Shown here in pieces: positions 48,210 to 57,922 of a DNA stretch of 64,000 bases. Source of the DNA: Halomonadaceae bacterium T82-2 (GTDB taxonomy: Bacteria; Pseudomonadota; Gammaproteobacteria; Pseudomonadales; Halomonadaceae). Location of the stretch: positions 248,001 through 312,000 of the forward strand of contig LSBP01000001.1 in assembly GCA_001577635.1 (NCBI GenBank), read 5' to 3'. The number at the start of each line of letters is the position of its first letter. Position 1 is the first letter of the stretch. The notes beneath the pieces are model-generated. The model made no database searches. It saw only the letters and a program-made list of their open reading frames with translations, and had not been told where the DNA came from. A program made the position numbers and the translations under genes.

Positions 48210-50003
48210 TCACCGGCACTCGCCGCCGGCCTGCGGCAGGCTGTCGCAAGCCGTCTCGGCCAGGGGCGCCGGGCTCGTCAGCCCGGGGCTCGCCAGGCGT
48301 CGGTAGGTGGCGCAATCGCGCATCAGCGAGGCATGATCACCGCTCGCGATCGGCCGCCCGCGCTCGAGCAGCAACACTCGTTCGGCCAGACGCGCCCAGC
48401 CCGGATGGTGCGAGATCAGCAGCAGCGAACGCCCGGCGAGATAGCCGGCCAGATTCGCGCGCAGCCGCGCCGCGGTGGCGGTGTCGAGCCCCTCGCCCGG
48501 CTCGTCCATGATCACCACCGGGGCGTCGCGCAGCAGGGCGCGGGCAATGCCCAGCCGGCGGATCTGGCCGCCGGAGAGCTTGAGCCCCTCCTCGCCCACG
48601 ATGGTGTCGTAGCCCTCGGGCAGCGCCAGGATCTCCTCGTGCAGACAGGCCAGTCGCGCCGCCTCGACCATCGCCGCCTCGTCGGCCTCGGGATTGCCCA
48701 GCAGCAGGTTGTCGCGCACCGTGGCATGGAACAGGTAGATCTTCTGCGGCACCACGGCGAGGCGTGCCCGCAGGTCCTCGCTGCGGTAGGCCTCGACCGG
48801 CCGCCCGCCCCAGCGGATCTCGCCGCGCTCGGCCGGCATCAGGCGCAGCAGCAGCTGCGTCACCGTGCTCTTGCCGGCCCCGCTCGGCCCCACCAGCGCG
48901 ACATGCTCGCCGGGGGCGATGGTGAGGTCGAGATCCGTCAGCGCCCAGGGGCCGTCGGCGGTATGCCGTGCGCCGACGCCGGCGAAGCACAGGGTATCGT
49001 CCTCGGGCGGCGGCGCCGGCTCGGCGGGGTCGGTGACATTGGGCGCGAGCGTCTCGAAGGCCCGCAGCCGCCGCGTCGCCGCCCGCAGCTGTCCCAGGGC
49101 CTGCCAGGCGCCGGGCAGCTGGGCGATCGCCTCGAAGCAGCCCATGACCAGCAGCACCACCGGGGCGAAGTCGACCGCCGCCAGCCCCGGCCCCTGCACC
49201 AGCGGCACCATCAGCCAGGCGGTGACCAGCACGGCGAGGTTGGTGAGCAGCAGCACACCGGCGCCGGATAGCCCCGACAGGTGCGCAAGCCGCGCCTGGG
49301 CCGCCAGCCAGCGTCGGCTCAGCTCATGAATCTCCGCGCGGCGGCGGGGCATGTCGCCGAACACGCTCAGCTCGCCCAGCCCCTCGACCGCATCCACCAC
49401 GCCGGCCTTGAGTTCCGAGGCGATTGCCACCCCCCGGCGGCCCGGCTCGCGCCCGAGCCGCTCGGCCAGCGCCGGCAGGGCCACGCCCGCCAGCACCAGC
49501 AGCGCCAGATTGACCAGCGCCACCGGCACGCTGTAGGCAGCCAGCACCAGCACCGCGCCGCCGAGGCAGATCAGTGCCACCACGGCGGGCGTCAGCAGGC
49601 GCAGATAGACGTTGTCCAGGGTGTCGATGTCCGAGCGCACGCGCGCCAGCAGGTCGCCGCTACGCAACCCCTGCAACTGCTGCGGCGACAACGGCTCCAC
49701 CTGACGGTAGAACCACACCCGCAGGCCGGTAAGCAACCGCAGGGTGGCATCGTGGCTGACCAGCCGCTCGAGATAGCGCCCGCCGGTGCGGGCGATCGAC
49801 AGGCCGCGGATAAGCGCCGCCGGGGTGAAGTAGTTGAAGTCCGCCGCGGCGAGCCCCGCCGCCGCCATGCTGGCCAGGAACCAGCCGGACACCGCCAGCA
49901 GCGCCATGTTGGCGGACACGGTCACCACGCTGAGCAGGATGCCCAGCGCGAAGTAGCCCAGATAGGGACGGGCGATCGACAGCCACCAGCGCAGGTCGCT
50001 CAT
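48210..50003 (-). CDS. cydC: Heterodimeric ABC exporter subunit for cytochrome bd assembly
   Basis: ABC TM domain; GPSGAGKST; KLSGGQIRRLGIARALL; overlaps cydD. Confidence 0.93.
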   Translation of the reverse strand: MSDLRWWLSIARPYLGYFALGILLSVVTVSANMALLAVSGWFLASMAAAGLAAADFNYFTPAALIRGLSIARTGGRYLERLVSHDATLRLLTGLRVWFYRQVEPLSPQQLQGLRSGDLLARVRSDIDTLDNVYLRLLTPAVVALICLGGAVLVLAAYSVPVALVNLALLVLAGVALPALAERLGREPGRRGVAIASELKAGVVDAVEGLGELSVFGDMPRRRAEIHELSRRWLAAQARLAHLSGLSGAGVLLLTNLAVLVTAWLMVPLVQGPGLAAVDFAPVVLLVMGCFEAIAQLPGAWQALGQLRAATRRLRAFETLAPNVTDPAEPAPPPEDDTLCFAGVGARHTADGPWALTDLDLTIAPGEHVALVGPSGAGKSTVTQLLLRLMPAERGEIRWGGRPVEAYRSEDLRARLAVVPQKIYLFHATVRDNLLLGNPEADEAAMVEAARLACLHEEILALPEGYDTIVGEEGLKLSGGQIRRLGIARALLRDAPVVIMDEPGEGLDTATAARLRANLAGYLAGRSLLLISHHPGWARLAERVLLLERGRPIASGDHASLMRDCATYRRLASPGLTSPAPLAETACDSLPQAGGECR

Positions 50004-51754
50004 GCCGGCCCCTCCCCGTCGGCGCCGGCCACCAGCCGGGCATAGAGTCCGCCGGCGGCCATCAGGGCCTCATGGCTGCCCTGCTCGCGGATGCGCCCGC
50101 CGTCGAGCACCACGATGCGATCGGCGTGGCGCACGGTCGCCAGCCGATGGGCGATGATCACCAGGCTACGCCCCTGCCCCAGCGCCTCGAGCGCCTCGAC
50201 AAGCGCCCGCTCATTGTCGGAATCCAGATGCGCGCTGACCTCGTCGGCGACCACGAAGGTCGCCTCGCGGACCAGTGCCCGGGCGATCGCCAGGCGCTGC
50301 GCCTCACCGCCGGACAGGCGCACCCCGCGTTCGCCGAGGGGCGTGTCGAGCCCCTGCGGCAGCTCGGCGACCAGCGCCTTCGCCTGGGCCTGCGTCAGCG
50401 CCCGCCACAGGGCCGCATCGTCGATGTCGTCGCGCCCCAGGCAGAGGTTGTCGCGCACCGTGCCGAAGAACAGCCGCGGCTGCTGGGGCACCCAGGCCAG
50501 CGACTCGCGCCAGGTGTCGATGTCGAGCTCGTCGAGCGCCACGTCGTTGACCGCGAGCCGGCCCGCCTCGGCGCGCAACAGGCCCAGCAGCAGCAGCGCC
50601 AGGGTGCTCTTGCCCGCCCCCGAGGGGCCGACGATGGCCAGCGTCTCGCCCGGGGCGATGGACAGGTCGATGTCGGCGAGCGCCTGCACGCCGCCCGGAT
50701 AGGCGTAGGACAGCCCTTCCAGCGCCACCCGCGGTGGCTCGCCGGGCGTCAGGACGTCGCGCCGCGTGCCGCTCCAGGGCCGGGCCGAGGTGTCGAGCAG
50801 CTCGACGATGCGCTCGGCCGCACCCAGCGCCTCCATGCGGGCATGGTAGACGCTGCCCATGTTGCGCAGCGGCAGGTAGAACTCCGGCGCCAGCAACAGC
50901 ACCAGAAAGCCCGCCTCGAAGCCCAGCTCGCCCCACAGCAGGCGAAAGCCGATCAGCACGGCGACCATGGCGATGCTCACCGTGGCCAGGAACTCCAGCA
51001 CCAGCGAGGAGACGAAGGCCAGCCGCAGGACCTTCATGGTGCTGGCCCGGTAGTCGTCGGAGAGCCGCTCGATCAGCCGCGCCTCGCGCCGTCCCAGGTT
51101 GAAGACCTTGAGCGTGGTCAGCCCCTGCAGCGCGTCCAGGAAATGCCCCGACAGCCGCCCCATGCGCCGCCACTGGCGCTGGTTGAGCTTCTCGGCGCCC
51201 TTGCCGATGAAGATCATGAACACCGGGATCAGCGGCGCGGTGACCAGCAGGATCAGCCCCGAGACCCAGTCGATGGGCAGGATCACCGCGAGGATCGCCA
51301 GCGGAATCAGTGCGGCCAGCGCCGTCTGCGGCAGATAGCGGGCGTAGTAGGCCTCGAGGTGCTCGACGCCGTCGGTGACGCTGTTGACGATGTCGCCGGT
51401 CTGGGTGTCGCGCTGCCAGGCCAGCCCCAGCGCCTCGAGCTGGTGCATGAGCCGGTCGCGGATCGCCAGCTTGACCGTGGCGGCGGCGGCGAAGGCGCAG
51501 CGCTCGACCGCGTAGGTCAGCCCCGCACGCACCAGCAGGATCGCCAGCATGCCGGCGAAGGCCGGCCACAGGGTCGCCAGCGGCGTGCCCTGGAAGATGG
51601 CGCCGTCGGTGACGTGGGCGAGCAGGGTCGCCTGGAGGATCAGCAGCACGCCGCTGGCCAGACCCAGGCCGATGGCCCAGCTGACCGGCGTGCGCACGCG
51701 ACGGCTTTCCTGCTTGAGCCAGTCGCGGGGTCTTGCCGTGGTGGAAGTCTGCAT
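50000..51754 (-). CDS. cydD: Heterodimeric ABC exporter subunit for cytochrome bd assembly
   Basis: GPSGAGKSTLALLLLGLL; RLSGGEAQRLAIARALVREATFVVADEVSAHLD; linked to cydC/cydAB. Confidence 0.93.
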   Translation of the reverse strand: MQTSTTARPRDWLKQESRRVRTPVSWAIGLGLASGVLLILQATLLAHVTDGAIFQGTPLATLWPAFAGMLAILLVRAGLTYAVERCAFAAAATVKLAIRDRLMHQLEALGLAWQRDTQTGDIVNSVTDGVEHLEAYYARYLPQTALAALIPLAILAVILPIDWVSGLILLVTAPLIPVFMIFIGKGAEKLNQRQWRRMGRLSGHFLDALQGLTTLKVFNLGRREARLIERLSDDYRASTMKVLRLAFVSSLVLEFLATVSIAMVAVLIGFRLLWGELGFEAGFLVLLLAPEFYLPLRNMGSVYHARMEALGAAERIVELLDTSARPWSGTRRDVLTPGEPPRVALEGLSYAYPGGVQALADIDLSIAPGETLAIVGPSGAGKSTLALLLLGLLRAEAGRLAVNDVALDELDIDTWRESLAWVPQQPRLFFGTVRDNLCLGRDDIDDAALWRALTQAQAKALVAELPQGLDTPLGERGVRLSGGEAQRLAIARALVREATFVVADEVSAHLDSDNERALVEALEALGQGRSLVIIAHRLATVRHADRIVVLDGGRIREQGSHEALMAAGGLYARLVAGADGEGPA

Positions 51755-51845
51755 AAGGGAGTGCGGGAACGTCAGTCGTCGGGGGAACAGGGAATCCGGC
51801 TTGGAGATTCTTTCACAACCGGTAAGCGGGATGGGCTTTCCCGGC

Positions 51846-51927
51846 GGCAAGCCTTCGCGAGGGCGCTGTAAACCCCTCCCTGGGCGCTACCTTTGCCATC
51901 CATGGCAAAGGACCCTCGCTTCGCCTT
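51846..51927 (-). repeat. Structured intergenic element, copy B
   Basis: Reverse complement aligns gaplessly with 19082-19163; perfect 8-bp hairpin CCTTTGCC-N6-GGCAAAGG. Confidence 0.75.
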
Positions 51928-51974
51928 GTCCCCCGGCGCCCATCATGCCGATAGTCTGAAAACGAGCTCTTAGT

Positions 51975-54212
51975 CTAAAGGCTGTCGGCGCTGCCCGCTT
52001 GACGTGCATCAAGCTTGTCGGGACACGTTGCCTCGAGTATCGCTTGGAGCCGCCCGGCCAGCTCGCGCCAGCGGCGCAGGCGTGCCTTGCGCCCCGTCGC
52101 CGTCCAGCCGGCGGGCACCTCGCGGCCCTGGAACAGCGGCGCCGCCAGCGCCTGCCACTCGGCCTCGTCCAGCGCGGAGGGCGCGCGATGACGGGCGATG
52201 CGCCAGGCCCGGGCCAGCCAGGGCCGTGCCAGCGCCAGCTCGCCACCGCCCGCGGCGAACCAGCCCAGCCGCGCCACTGTGGCCGCGTCGAGTGTCGGCA
52301 CGGGAGCCTCGTCGAGCAGCGCCACGACCAGGGCGACATCGAGATCGCGCAGCTCGGCGGCCAGCAGGGTCGGCAGCAGCTCGTGGAACTCGGCCCGCCA
52401 GCCGGCCAGCCGCCGACGGGCGGCATCGTGAAGCGAAAGTCCCATCATCACGGCATGCTCGCCGCTGGAGGCCTCGCGGGAAAGGCCCAGGCGCAGAGTG
52501 ACGTAGCCCCGGGAGCGCCAGAAGGCCAGCAGGCCGGGCTCGCCGCCGAAGCTGGTGCCGAGGGCGTCGATGCCGGCGGCGCGGGCCCGCTCGGCCACGG
52601 CCGCGAGCAGCCGCGAGCCCACCCCGCGCCGGCGTGCCGCGGGATGCACGGCGATACGCTGGATACGCCACCAGCGGGTCTCGGCCGCCTCACGCCAGCC
52701 GCCGTGCACCGCCAGCGACTGGGCCAGCAGGTGGCCGCGCGGGCGGCGCTGGCCATGGTGGACCGCCGCGGCCAGATCCGCCGGCAACCCGCCCTCGGCC
52801 TGGACCACACACACGCCCACGCAGTGCCCGCCGACCCGGGCCGTCAGCAACCGGGCGTCGGGGGCATCGAGCAGCTGGCGCAGATCGCCGGGGGTGGTGC
52901 GGTAGTGGGCCTGGACCAGCAGGCCGAAGAGCTCGGTCAGCGCCGGGGTGTCACGGGCCAGGGCCGCCCGGTCGAGTTCGGCCAGTTCCACCGGCTCGTC
53001 GGCGAGTGCGGCGGTGATCCGGGCGTCGTCCACCGGTTCGGCGTCGAGCAGCAGCAGCTCGCGGGTCAGCGCCTCGAGCGGGTCGCCCGGTGCCCAGCGC
53101 ACCGGGGTCGTGAGCCGGCAGGCCCGCCAGTCCGGGGTCTCGCGCGCGAGCCGCTCGCGAAAGCGCACCGCGAAGCCGCGCCCGGTGCCCTCGTAGCCAT
53201 GCACGGTGGTGGCGAAGGCGAGCCGCGGAAAGGCGGTGAGCCAGCGCCCCAGCAGCGGCGCGGGGATCGCCGCCGCCTCGTCGACCAGCAGCGTCGGCGC
53301 GGCGCTCGGTTCGCCCCTCGCCTCGGCCAGGGCCGCCATCACGCCATCCGGCGGCAGAAAGCGCAGCCGCGCCGGGCCCTGGTCGGTGGTCACCACAAAG
53401 ACATTGGCCTCACGACGGCCCTCCGGCAGCAGCGCCGCCAGGCGCTCGAACACCGGCTCGACGGCGCCGGGGCGCGGCGCGGTCAGCCATAGCTCGCGTT
53501 CGCCGCCAGCCAGCCGCCGGGCCGCGGCAATGCCCAGCGCCGCGCTCTTGCCGCGACCGCGATCGGCGCTGATCACCAGCGGGCGGCGTCGGCGCAGGCG
53601 GCTCAGGCGGCGCACCGCTGCGGCCTGATCGGCGCTCAGGCAGTCCGGATCGGTCACGTCCGGCGGCGCCGCGGCCTCGCCGGCCGCCGGCGGCGTCAGG
53701 TCGGGAAGCGTGGCCTCGGCCGGCCAGCGCAGCACCGTATCGGCGGTGCGCAGGCAACGGGCCAGCCGTGCCAGGGTATGGGCACTGAGCGAGTCGACGG
53801 CATGGGGCCAGCTGGCCAGGCGGGCATAGTCGGCGTCGGGGAACGGCGCGTCGGTGCGCCAGTCGGCGGGCGTCAGCAGCACCAGCAAGCCACCGGCGCG
53901 CACCGTGCCGGCGACGGCGCCGAAGGCCTCGGGGTCGAAGCCGCCGCCCGGGGAAGCGGCGTCCACCACCACCAGCTCGTGCTCGCCGCCCAGCCGGGTG
54001 CGCGCCTTGGCGGCGGGCAGCACGGGGATATCATCGGCGGGGGCGGTGGGGCCCAGCCACAGCGGCGCCTGCCAGTCGCCGCCACGCCAGATGCCAAGGG
54101 CCCGCTCACGCACCATCGCCGCCTCGCCGTCGGCCCACAGCAGGCCACGGTGGCGGCGATCATTGAGCGTCTTGCGCAGCGCCGCGAGGGCGGCGATCAG
54201 GGAGTCGTGCAT
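51975..54212 (-). CDS. tmcA: tRNA(Met) cytidine acetyltransferase
   Basis: VISADRGRGKSAALGIAAARRL Walker A; TLLVDEAAAIPAPLL; GNAT domain IQRIAVHPAARRRGVGSRLL; GTSFGGEPGLLAFW. Confidence 0.92.
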   Translation of the reverse strand: MHDSLIAALAALRKTLNDRRHRGLLWADGEAAMVRERALGIWRGGDWQAPLWLGPTAPADDIPVLPAAKARTRLGGEHELVVVDAASPGGGFDPEAFGAVAGTVRAGGLLVLLTPADWRTDAPFPDADYARLASWPHAVDSLSAHTLARLARCLRTADTVLRWPAEATLPDLTPPAAGEAAAPPDVTDPDCLSADQAAAVRRLSRLRRRRPLVISADRGRGKSAALGIAAARRLAGGERELWLTAPRPGAVEPVFERLAALLPEGRREANVFVVTTDQGPARLRFLPPDGVMAALAEARGEPSAAPTLLVDEAAAIPAPLLGRWLTAFPRLAFATTVHGYEGTGRGFAVRFRERLARETPDWRACRLTTPVRWAPGDPLEALTRELLLLDAEPVDDARITAALADEPVELAELDRAALARDTPALTELFGLLVQAHYRTTPGDLRQLLDAPDARLLTARVGGHCVGVCVVQAEGGLPADLAAAVHHGQRRPRGHLLAQSLAVHGGWREAAETRWWRIQRIAVHPAARRRGVGSRLLAAVAERARAAGIDALGTSFGGEPGLLAFWRSRGYVTLRLGLSREASSGEHAVMMGLSLHDAARRRLAGWRAEFHELLPTLLAAELRDLDVALVVALLDEAPVPTLDAATVARLGWFAAGGGELALARPWLARAWRIARHRAPSALDEAEWQALAAPLFQGREVPAGWTATGRKARLRRWRELAGRLQAILEATCPDKLDARQAGSADSL
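51999..52012. promoter_or_regulatory. FNR/ANR-like box upstream of cydDC (within 3' end of tmcA)
   Basis: TTGACGTGCATCAA vs TTGATNNNNATCAA. Confidence 0.5.
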
Positions 54213-54270
54213 GGCGCACAGGATGCGCCATGCACGGCGTCGAGGCCAGTGCCCGACGGTCGGCGGCGGC

Positions 54271-56175
54271 TCAGCCCAGCTTCGGCATGCCGGTGATGTA
54301 GCCCACCGCGGCGCCGTAGCGGTCCTTGTAGTTGGCCCGCACGTAGGGGTCGAGCGTCTCGCGGACCTTGTCGTGCAGCGGGCTTTCCCAGTCGCCTGGG
54401 TGCTGGAAGTTGCTCATGATGTAGGTCCAGCCGTTGATCGAGTCGACGGCCTGCAACCCGGTGGACTCGGCGCCCGCGGGGCAGGACAGGAGGCGCGTGA
54501 GCTTGCCGCTGTCGACGTTGTAGGCCCACAGGAAGTTGTTGACGTGGTTGCCGCTGTCCTCGCCGATGAACAGGGTGCGCAGCTCCTCGGAGAACTTGAT
54601 GTTGTCGGGGTTGGCGATGCGGTCGGTATGGGCGGTGTTGCCCAGCGCGTCCGGTTCGGCCAGGTCCTCGCCGACGAGGTTGGCCGGCGGTGCCATGTGT
54701 ACCGACACCCACTCGCTGTCGATGGGCTGGCCGCCGCTGTCCTTCTGGCCGCCGCGCAGGGTGTGCTCGTAGACCGCCCCGGCGGTCGGCCCCTCGACGT
54801 GGATATCGCTGCTGCCGTCGGTCATCGTCTTGTAGATGTAGGACATGGCCGAATAGGCCTTCTTGTCGGCGGCGTTGACGGTGGTGCCTTCCATCTTGGT
54901 GAAGCCCATCGAGGCGCCGACCAGGGCCGCGTAGCGGTGCGTCTCGAGGAAGGCGGCGGCCTTCTCCATGCCCGGCTTGAGCTTGACCCAGTTGATTTTG
55001 CCGCTGTAGGGGATGCGGGTGAAGCCCTCGTCCTGCGGGTCCTCGGTGCGGATATCCATGATATCCGACGCCTGGATACCGTCGTCGATCAGCTGCTTGA
55101 TCTCGGCGCTGTCGGCATGGCCCAGACGGATCCAGCCGATGTCGCCGGCGCCGGGGCCCTTGCCCGAGACCTGGGTCCATTTGCCCACGTACAGGGTGCC
55201 GGACGACAGATCCCGCGGCTTGTCGGCGACGAACATGAACAGGCCGCCGTTGGTGGCGTCGTCACCCATCAGCACGGTGCGCTCGTCAGGCATGACCTGA
55301 ATCAACTCGTGGGAGAGACGCCCGAGGTTGTAATGCTTGACGAGGGTGCCGGTGCCGTCCGGATTGACCGTCACTTCCGGCAGGTGGCCGTAGTTGTAGG
55401 GCGTGCCGCGGTTCTCGTCGCCGAACAGGTTCCGGCAGTAGCTCTTGAACTCGTCGTCGGGGGCGGCGGCGTCCGGCTCGTACTCCTCGCTGGACAGGTG
55501 GGTGCCCCAGGGCGACAGGCTGGCGCCGCAGGTGATCCACAGCCCGCCCACCGGCGAGGTGTCGACATTGTGGTACTTGACCAGCGTCAGCTCGCCGGTT
55601 TCCGGGTTCTGGTCCAGGGTCAGCACCGCGATCGGCGAGGGCAGGCGGCCGTACATCGATTCGCCGGCGCCGTCGCGGGTGGTGTATTCGAACTGCACGA
55701 CGGCGAACACGGGATTGCCGTATACACCGTCGACCCGGGCGTTCTCGACCGTCAGCAGGCTGGTGCCGTCCGGGCAGTCGGAGAAGAACTGGCGATTGCC
55801 GGCCGAGGGATCGAGGATCGGCTGGTTGTCGATGTCGTAGTAGCCGCCGGCGACCACCGTGCCACCCCGGCCGTCGGGCACCCGGTCGCCGGTGATGAAG
55901 AAGGGATGGTAGGCCAGCTTGACCTGGCGGCTGGTCCCGTCGCTCATGTGGAGCTGCATGGCCGAGCCGATGGTGGTGGTCGCCATCGCGGCCGGGTTGC
56001 TCAACGAGGGGGCCGACATGGGCAGGAAGCTGACGGCGTCGAGCGTGGCCTCGGTCGCGGCGGCCGCGGAGCGGCTGGCGCCGAGGCCGGCGAGACCGCT
56101 GGCGAGCGGCAGCAGCGGCGCACCCGCCATGAAGCCGAGCAGACGGCGGCGATTGCTATCGACAGACTGGGTCAT
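54271..56175 (-). CDS. phoX: PhoX-family (DUF839) phosphatase, Tat-exported
   Basis: NRRRLLGFMAGAPLLPLASG Tat-like signal; WGTHLSSEEYEPD; FGDENRGTPYNYGHLPEV; RLSHELIQVMPDERTV. Confidence 0.85.
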   Translation of the reverse strand: MTQSVDSNRRRLLGFMAGAPLLPLASGLAGLGASRSAAAATEATLDAVSFLPMSAPSLSNPAAMATTTIGSAMQLHMSDGTSRQVKLAYHPFFITGDRVPDGRGGTVVAGGYYDIDNQPILDPSAGNRQFFSDCPDGTSLLTVENARVDGVYGNPVFAVVQFEYTTRDGAGESMYGRLPSPIAVLTLDQNPETGELTLVKYHNVDTSPVGGLWITCGASLSPWGTHLSSEEYEPDAAAPDDEFKSYCRNLFGDENRGTPYNYGHLPEVTVNPDGTGTLVKHYNLGRLSHELIQVMPDERTVLMGDDATNGGLFMFVADKPRDLSSGTLYVGKWTQVSGKGPGAGDIGWIRLGHADSAEIKQLIDDGIQASDIMDIRTEDPQDEGFTRIPYSGKINWVKLKPGMEKAAAFLETHRYAALVGASMGFTKMEGTTVNAADKKAYSAMSYIYKTMTDGSSDIHVEGPTAGAVYEHTLRGGQKDSGGQPIDSEWVSVHMAPPANLVGEDLAEPDALGNTAHTDRIANPDNIKFSEELRTLFIGEDSGNHVNNFLWAYNVDSGKLTRLLSCPAGAESTGLQAVDSINGWTYIMSNFQHPGDWESPLHDKVRETLDPYVRANYKDRYGAAVGYITGMPKLG

Positions 56176-56284
56176 GGGAACGTCCTTGGTCATCGGGCAG
56201 AGCGAAGTGGCGTCGAGCGACATCGGCCTGGCCGGAACGTCGCCCCGACGCCATGATCGACATCGCCGCATGATCCCGCGCCGG

Positions 56285-56303
56285 GATGACAGCCGGCTGA
56301 CAC
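56285..56303 (-). promoter_or_regulatory. Candidate Pho box upstream of phoX
   Basis: Minus strand GTGTCAGCCGGCTGTCATC: two TGTCA repeats spaced 11 bp. Confidence 0.55.
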
Positions 56304-56368
56304 TTTCGTGTCCGTTCGATGGCACCGACCCGATGCCCGGTCTGCAGAACGCCTGGCATTGGCTGAAA

Positions 56369-57922
56369 TCAGGCCTCGATGCGCCGCAGCAGGAACACCA
56401 GCGGCACGCTGAGCAGGTAGATCATGCCCAGCCAGAGGAAGATGTCGTTGAAGGCCATCACCACCGTCTGCTCGGAGAGGCGCTGGACCAGCATGCCCAC
56501 CGCGGCCCGGTGGGCATCGGGCACCGAGCCGGCGAGCATCGCCTCGTACTTGGCGATTTCCGCCACCACCACCTCGCGCCCGGTATCGATGGCCGGTGCC
56601 AGCGCGTTCCAGTGAAAGTCCTCGCGCCAGTCGCGCACCGTGTCGAGCAGCGCCAGCCCCACCGCCCCGCCGAGGTTGCGCATCACGTTGAACAGGCCGC
56701 TGGCGTTGCCCACTTCATGGGGCGGCAGCGTGCCGAGCGCGATCCGCGAGGCGGGAATGATGCACAGGATCAGCCCCATGCCGCGTACCACCTGCGGCCA
56801 GAAGAACTGCCAGAAGCCCGACTCCACGGTCAGGTCGGCGTTCATCATCGAACCGATGCCCACCAGCAGCAGCCCGGCGAGCAGCAGCAGGCGCAGGTCC
56901 ACGCGGTTGGAGAGCTGGCCGACGATCGGCGCGCAGAAGAACATGGTCAGGCCGGTGACGAACATCACCTGGCCGATCTGCAGGCTCGAGAAATGGCGGA
57001 CATGACCGAAGAACAGCGGCATCAGGTAGACCAGCCCGTAGAGCGCGATGCCGATGATGAAGCCCAGGCCGGCGCCGAGGGCGAAGTTGCGGTTGGCGAA
57101 GGCATAGAGGTCGACGATGGGATGCTCGCGGCGCAGGGTGCGGGCGAAGAACCAGATGCCCGCCAGCACGCAGAGCAGCGTCATGACGACGATGCGATCG
57201 CTGGCGAACCAGTCGTCGCCGGGGCCCTCCTCGAGCACGAACTCCAGCGAGCCGAGGAACACCGCGATCAGCGCCAGGCCGAGCCAGTCCAGACGGCGGG
57301 CGACGGCATGGTCGGCCTTGTCAATGTCGAGAAAGGTCCAGGCCGCCCAGCACACCAGCACCCCGGGAATCACGTTGGCCAGGAACAGCCAGTGCCAGCT
57401 GGCGATATCGGTCAGGTAGCCGCCCACCGTGGGGCCGACCGAGGGCGCCATGGTCACCACCATGCCGATCACCGCCTGCACGCTGCCCATCACCCGCCGG
57501 GGAAAGATCGAGAAACTCACCGCCTGGGTGATGGGGATCATCGCCCCGCCGGCGAAGCCCTGGATGGCGCGCAGCACGATCAGCTGCTCGATGGAGCCGG
57601 CCAGCGCACAGCCCAGGCTGGCCAGGGTGAAACCGGCACAGGAGAGCGTGAAGGCCACCCGCGTCGAGAGGATGCGCATCAGCATGCCCGACAGCGGGAT
57701 CATCACGATCTCGGCGATCAGGTAGGCGGTCTGCACCCAGGAGATCTCGTCCTGACTGGCCGACAGCCCGGCCTGGATCTCGTTGAGTGAGCTGGCGACG
57801 ATCTGGATATCCAGGATCGCCATGAACATGCCGAACACCGCAGCGATGAAACCGATGCGCTGCGGCCACGGCGGCAGATCGCTGACGCCCTGACGGGCGC
57901 CGTCGACGGCGGCGTCGCTCAC
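56369..57922 (-). CDS. emrB: DHA2-family MFS multidrug transporter (EmrB-like)
   Basis: FGMFMAILDIQIVASSLNEIQAGL; 14-TM pattern; paired with EmrA. Confidence 0.92.
   Translation of the reverse strand: MSDAAVDGARQGVSDLPPWPQRIGFIAAVFGMFMAILDIQIVASSLNEIQAGLSASQDEISWVQTAYLIAEIVMIPLSGMLMRILSTRVAFTLSCAGFTLASLGCALAGSIEQLIVLRAIQGFAGGAMIPITQAVSFSIFPRRVMGSVQAVIGMVVTMAPSVGPTVGGYLTDIASWHWLFLANVIPGVLVCWAAWTFLDIDKADHAVARRLDWLGLALIAVFLGSLEFVLEEGPGDDWFASDRIVVMTLLCVLAGIWFFARTLRREHPIVDLYAFANRNFALGAGLGFIIGIALYGLVYLMPLFFGHVRHFSSLQIGQVMFVTGLTMFFCAPIVGQLSNRVDLRLLLLAGLLLVGIGSMMNADLTVESGFWQFFWPQVVRGMGLILCIIPASRIALGTLPPHEVGNASGLFNVMRNLGGAVGLALLDTVRDWREDFHWNALAPAIDTGREVVVAEIAKYEAMLAGSVPDAHRAAVGMLVQRLSEQTVVMAFNDIFLWLGMIYLLSVPLVFLLRRIEA

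Noticed and set aside
50072-51871. 599-aa plus-strand ORF
   Set aside because: Antisense to cydD.
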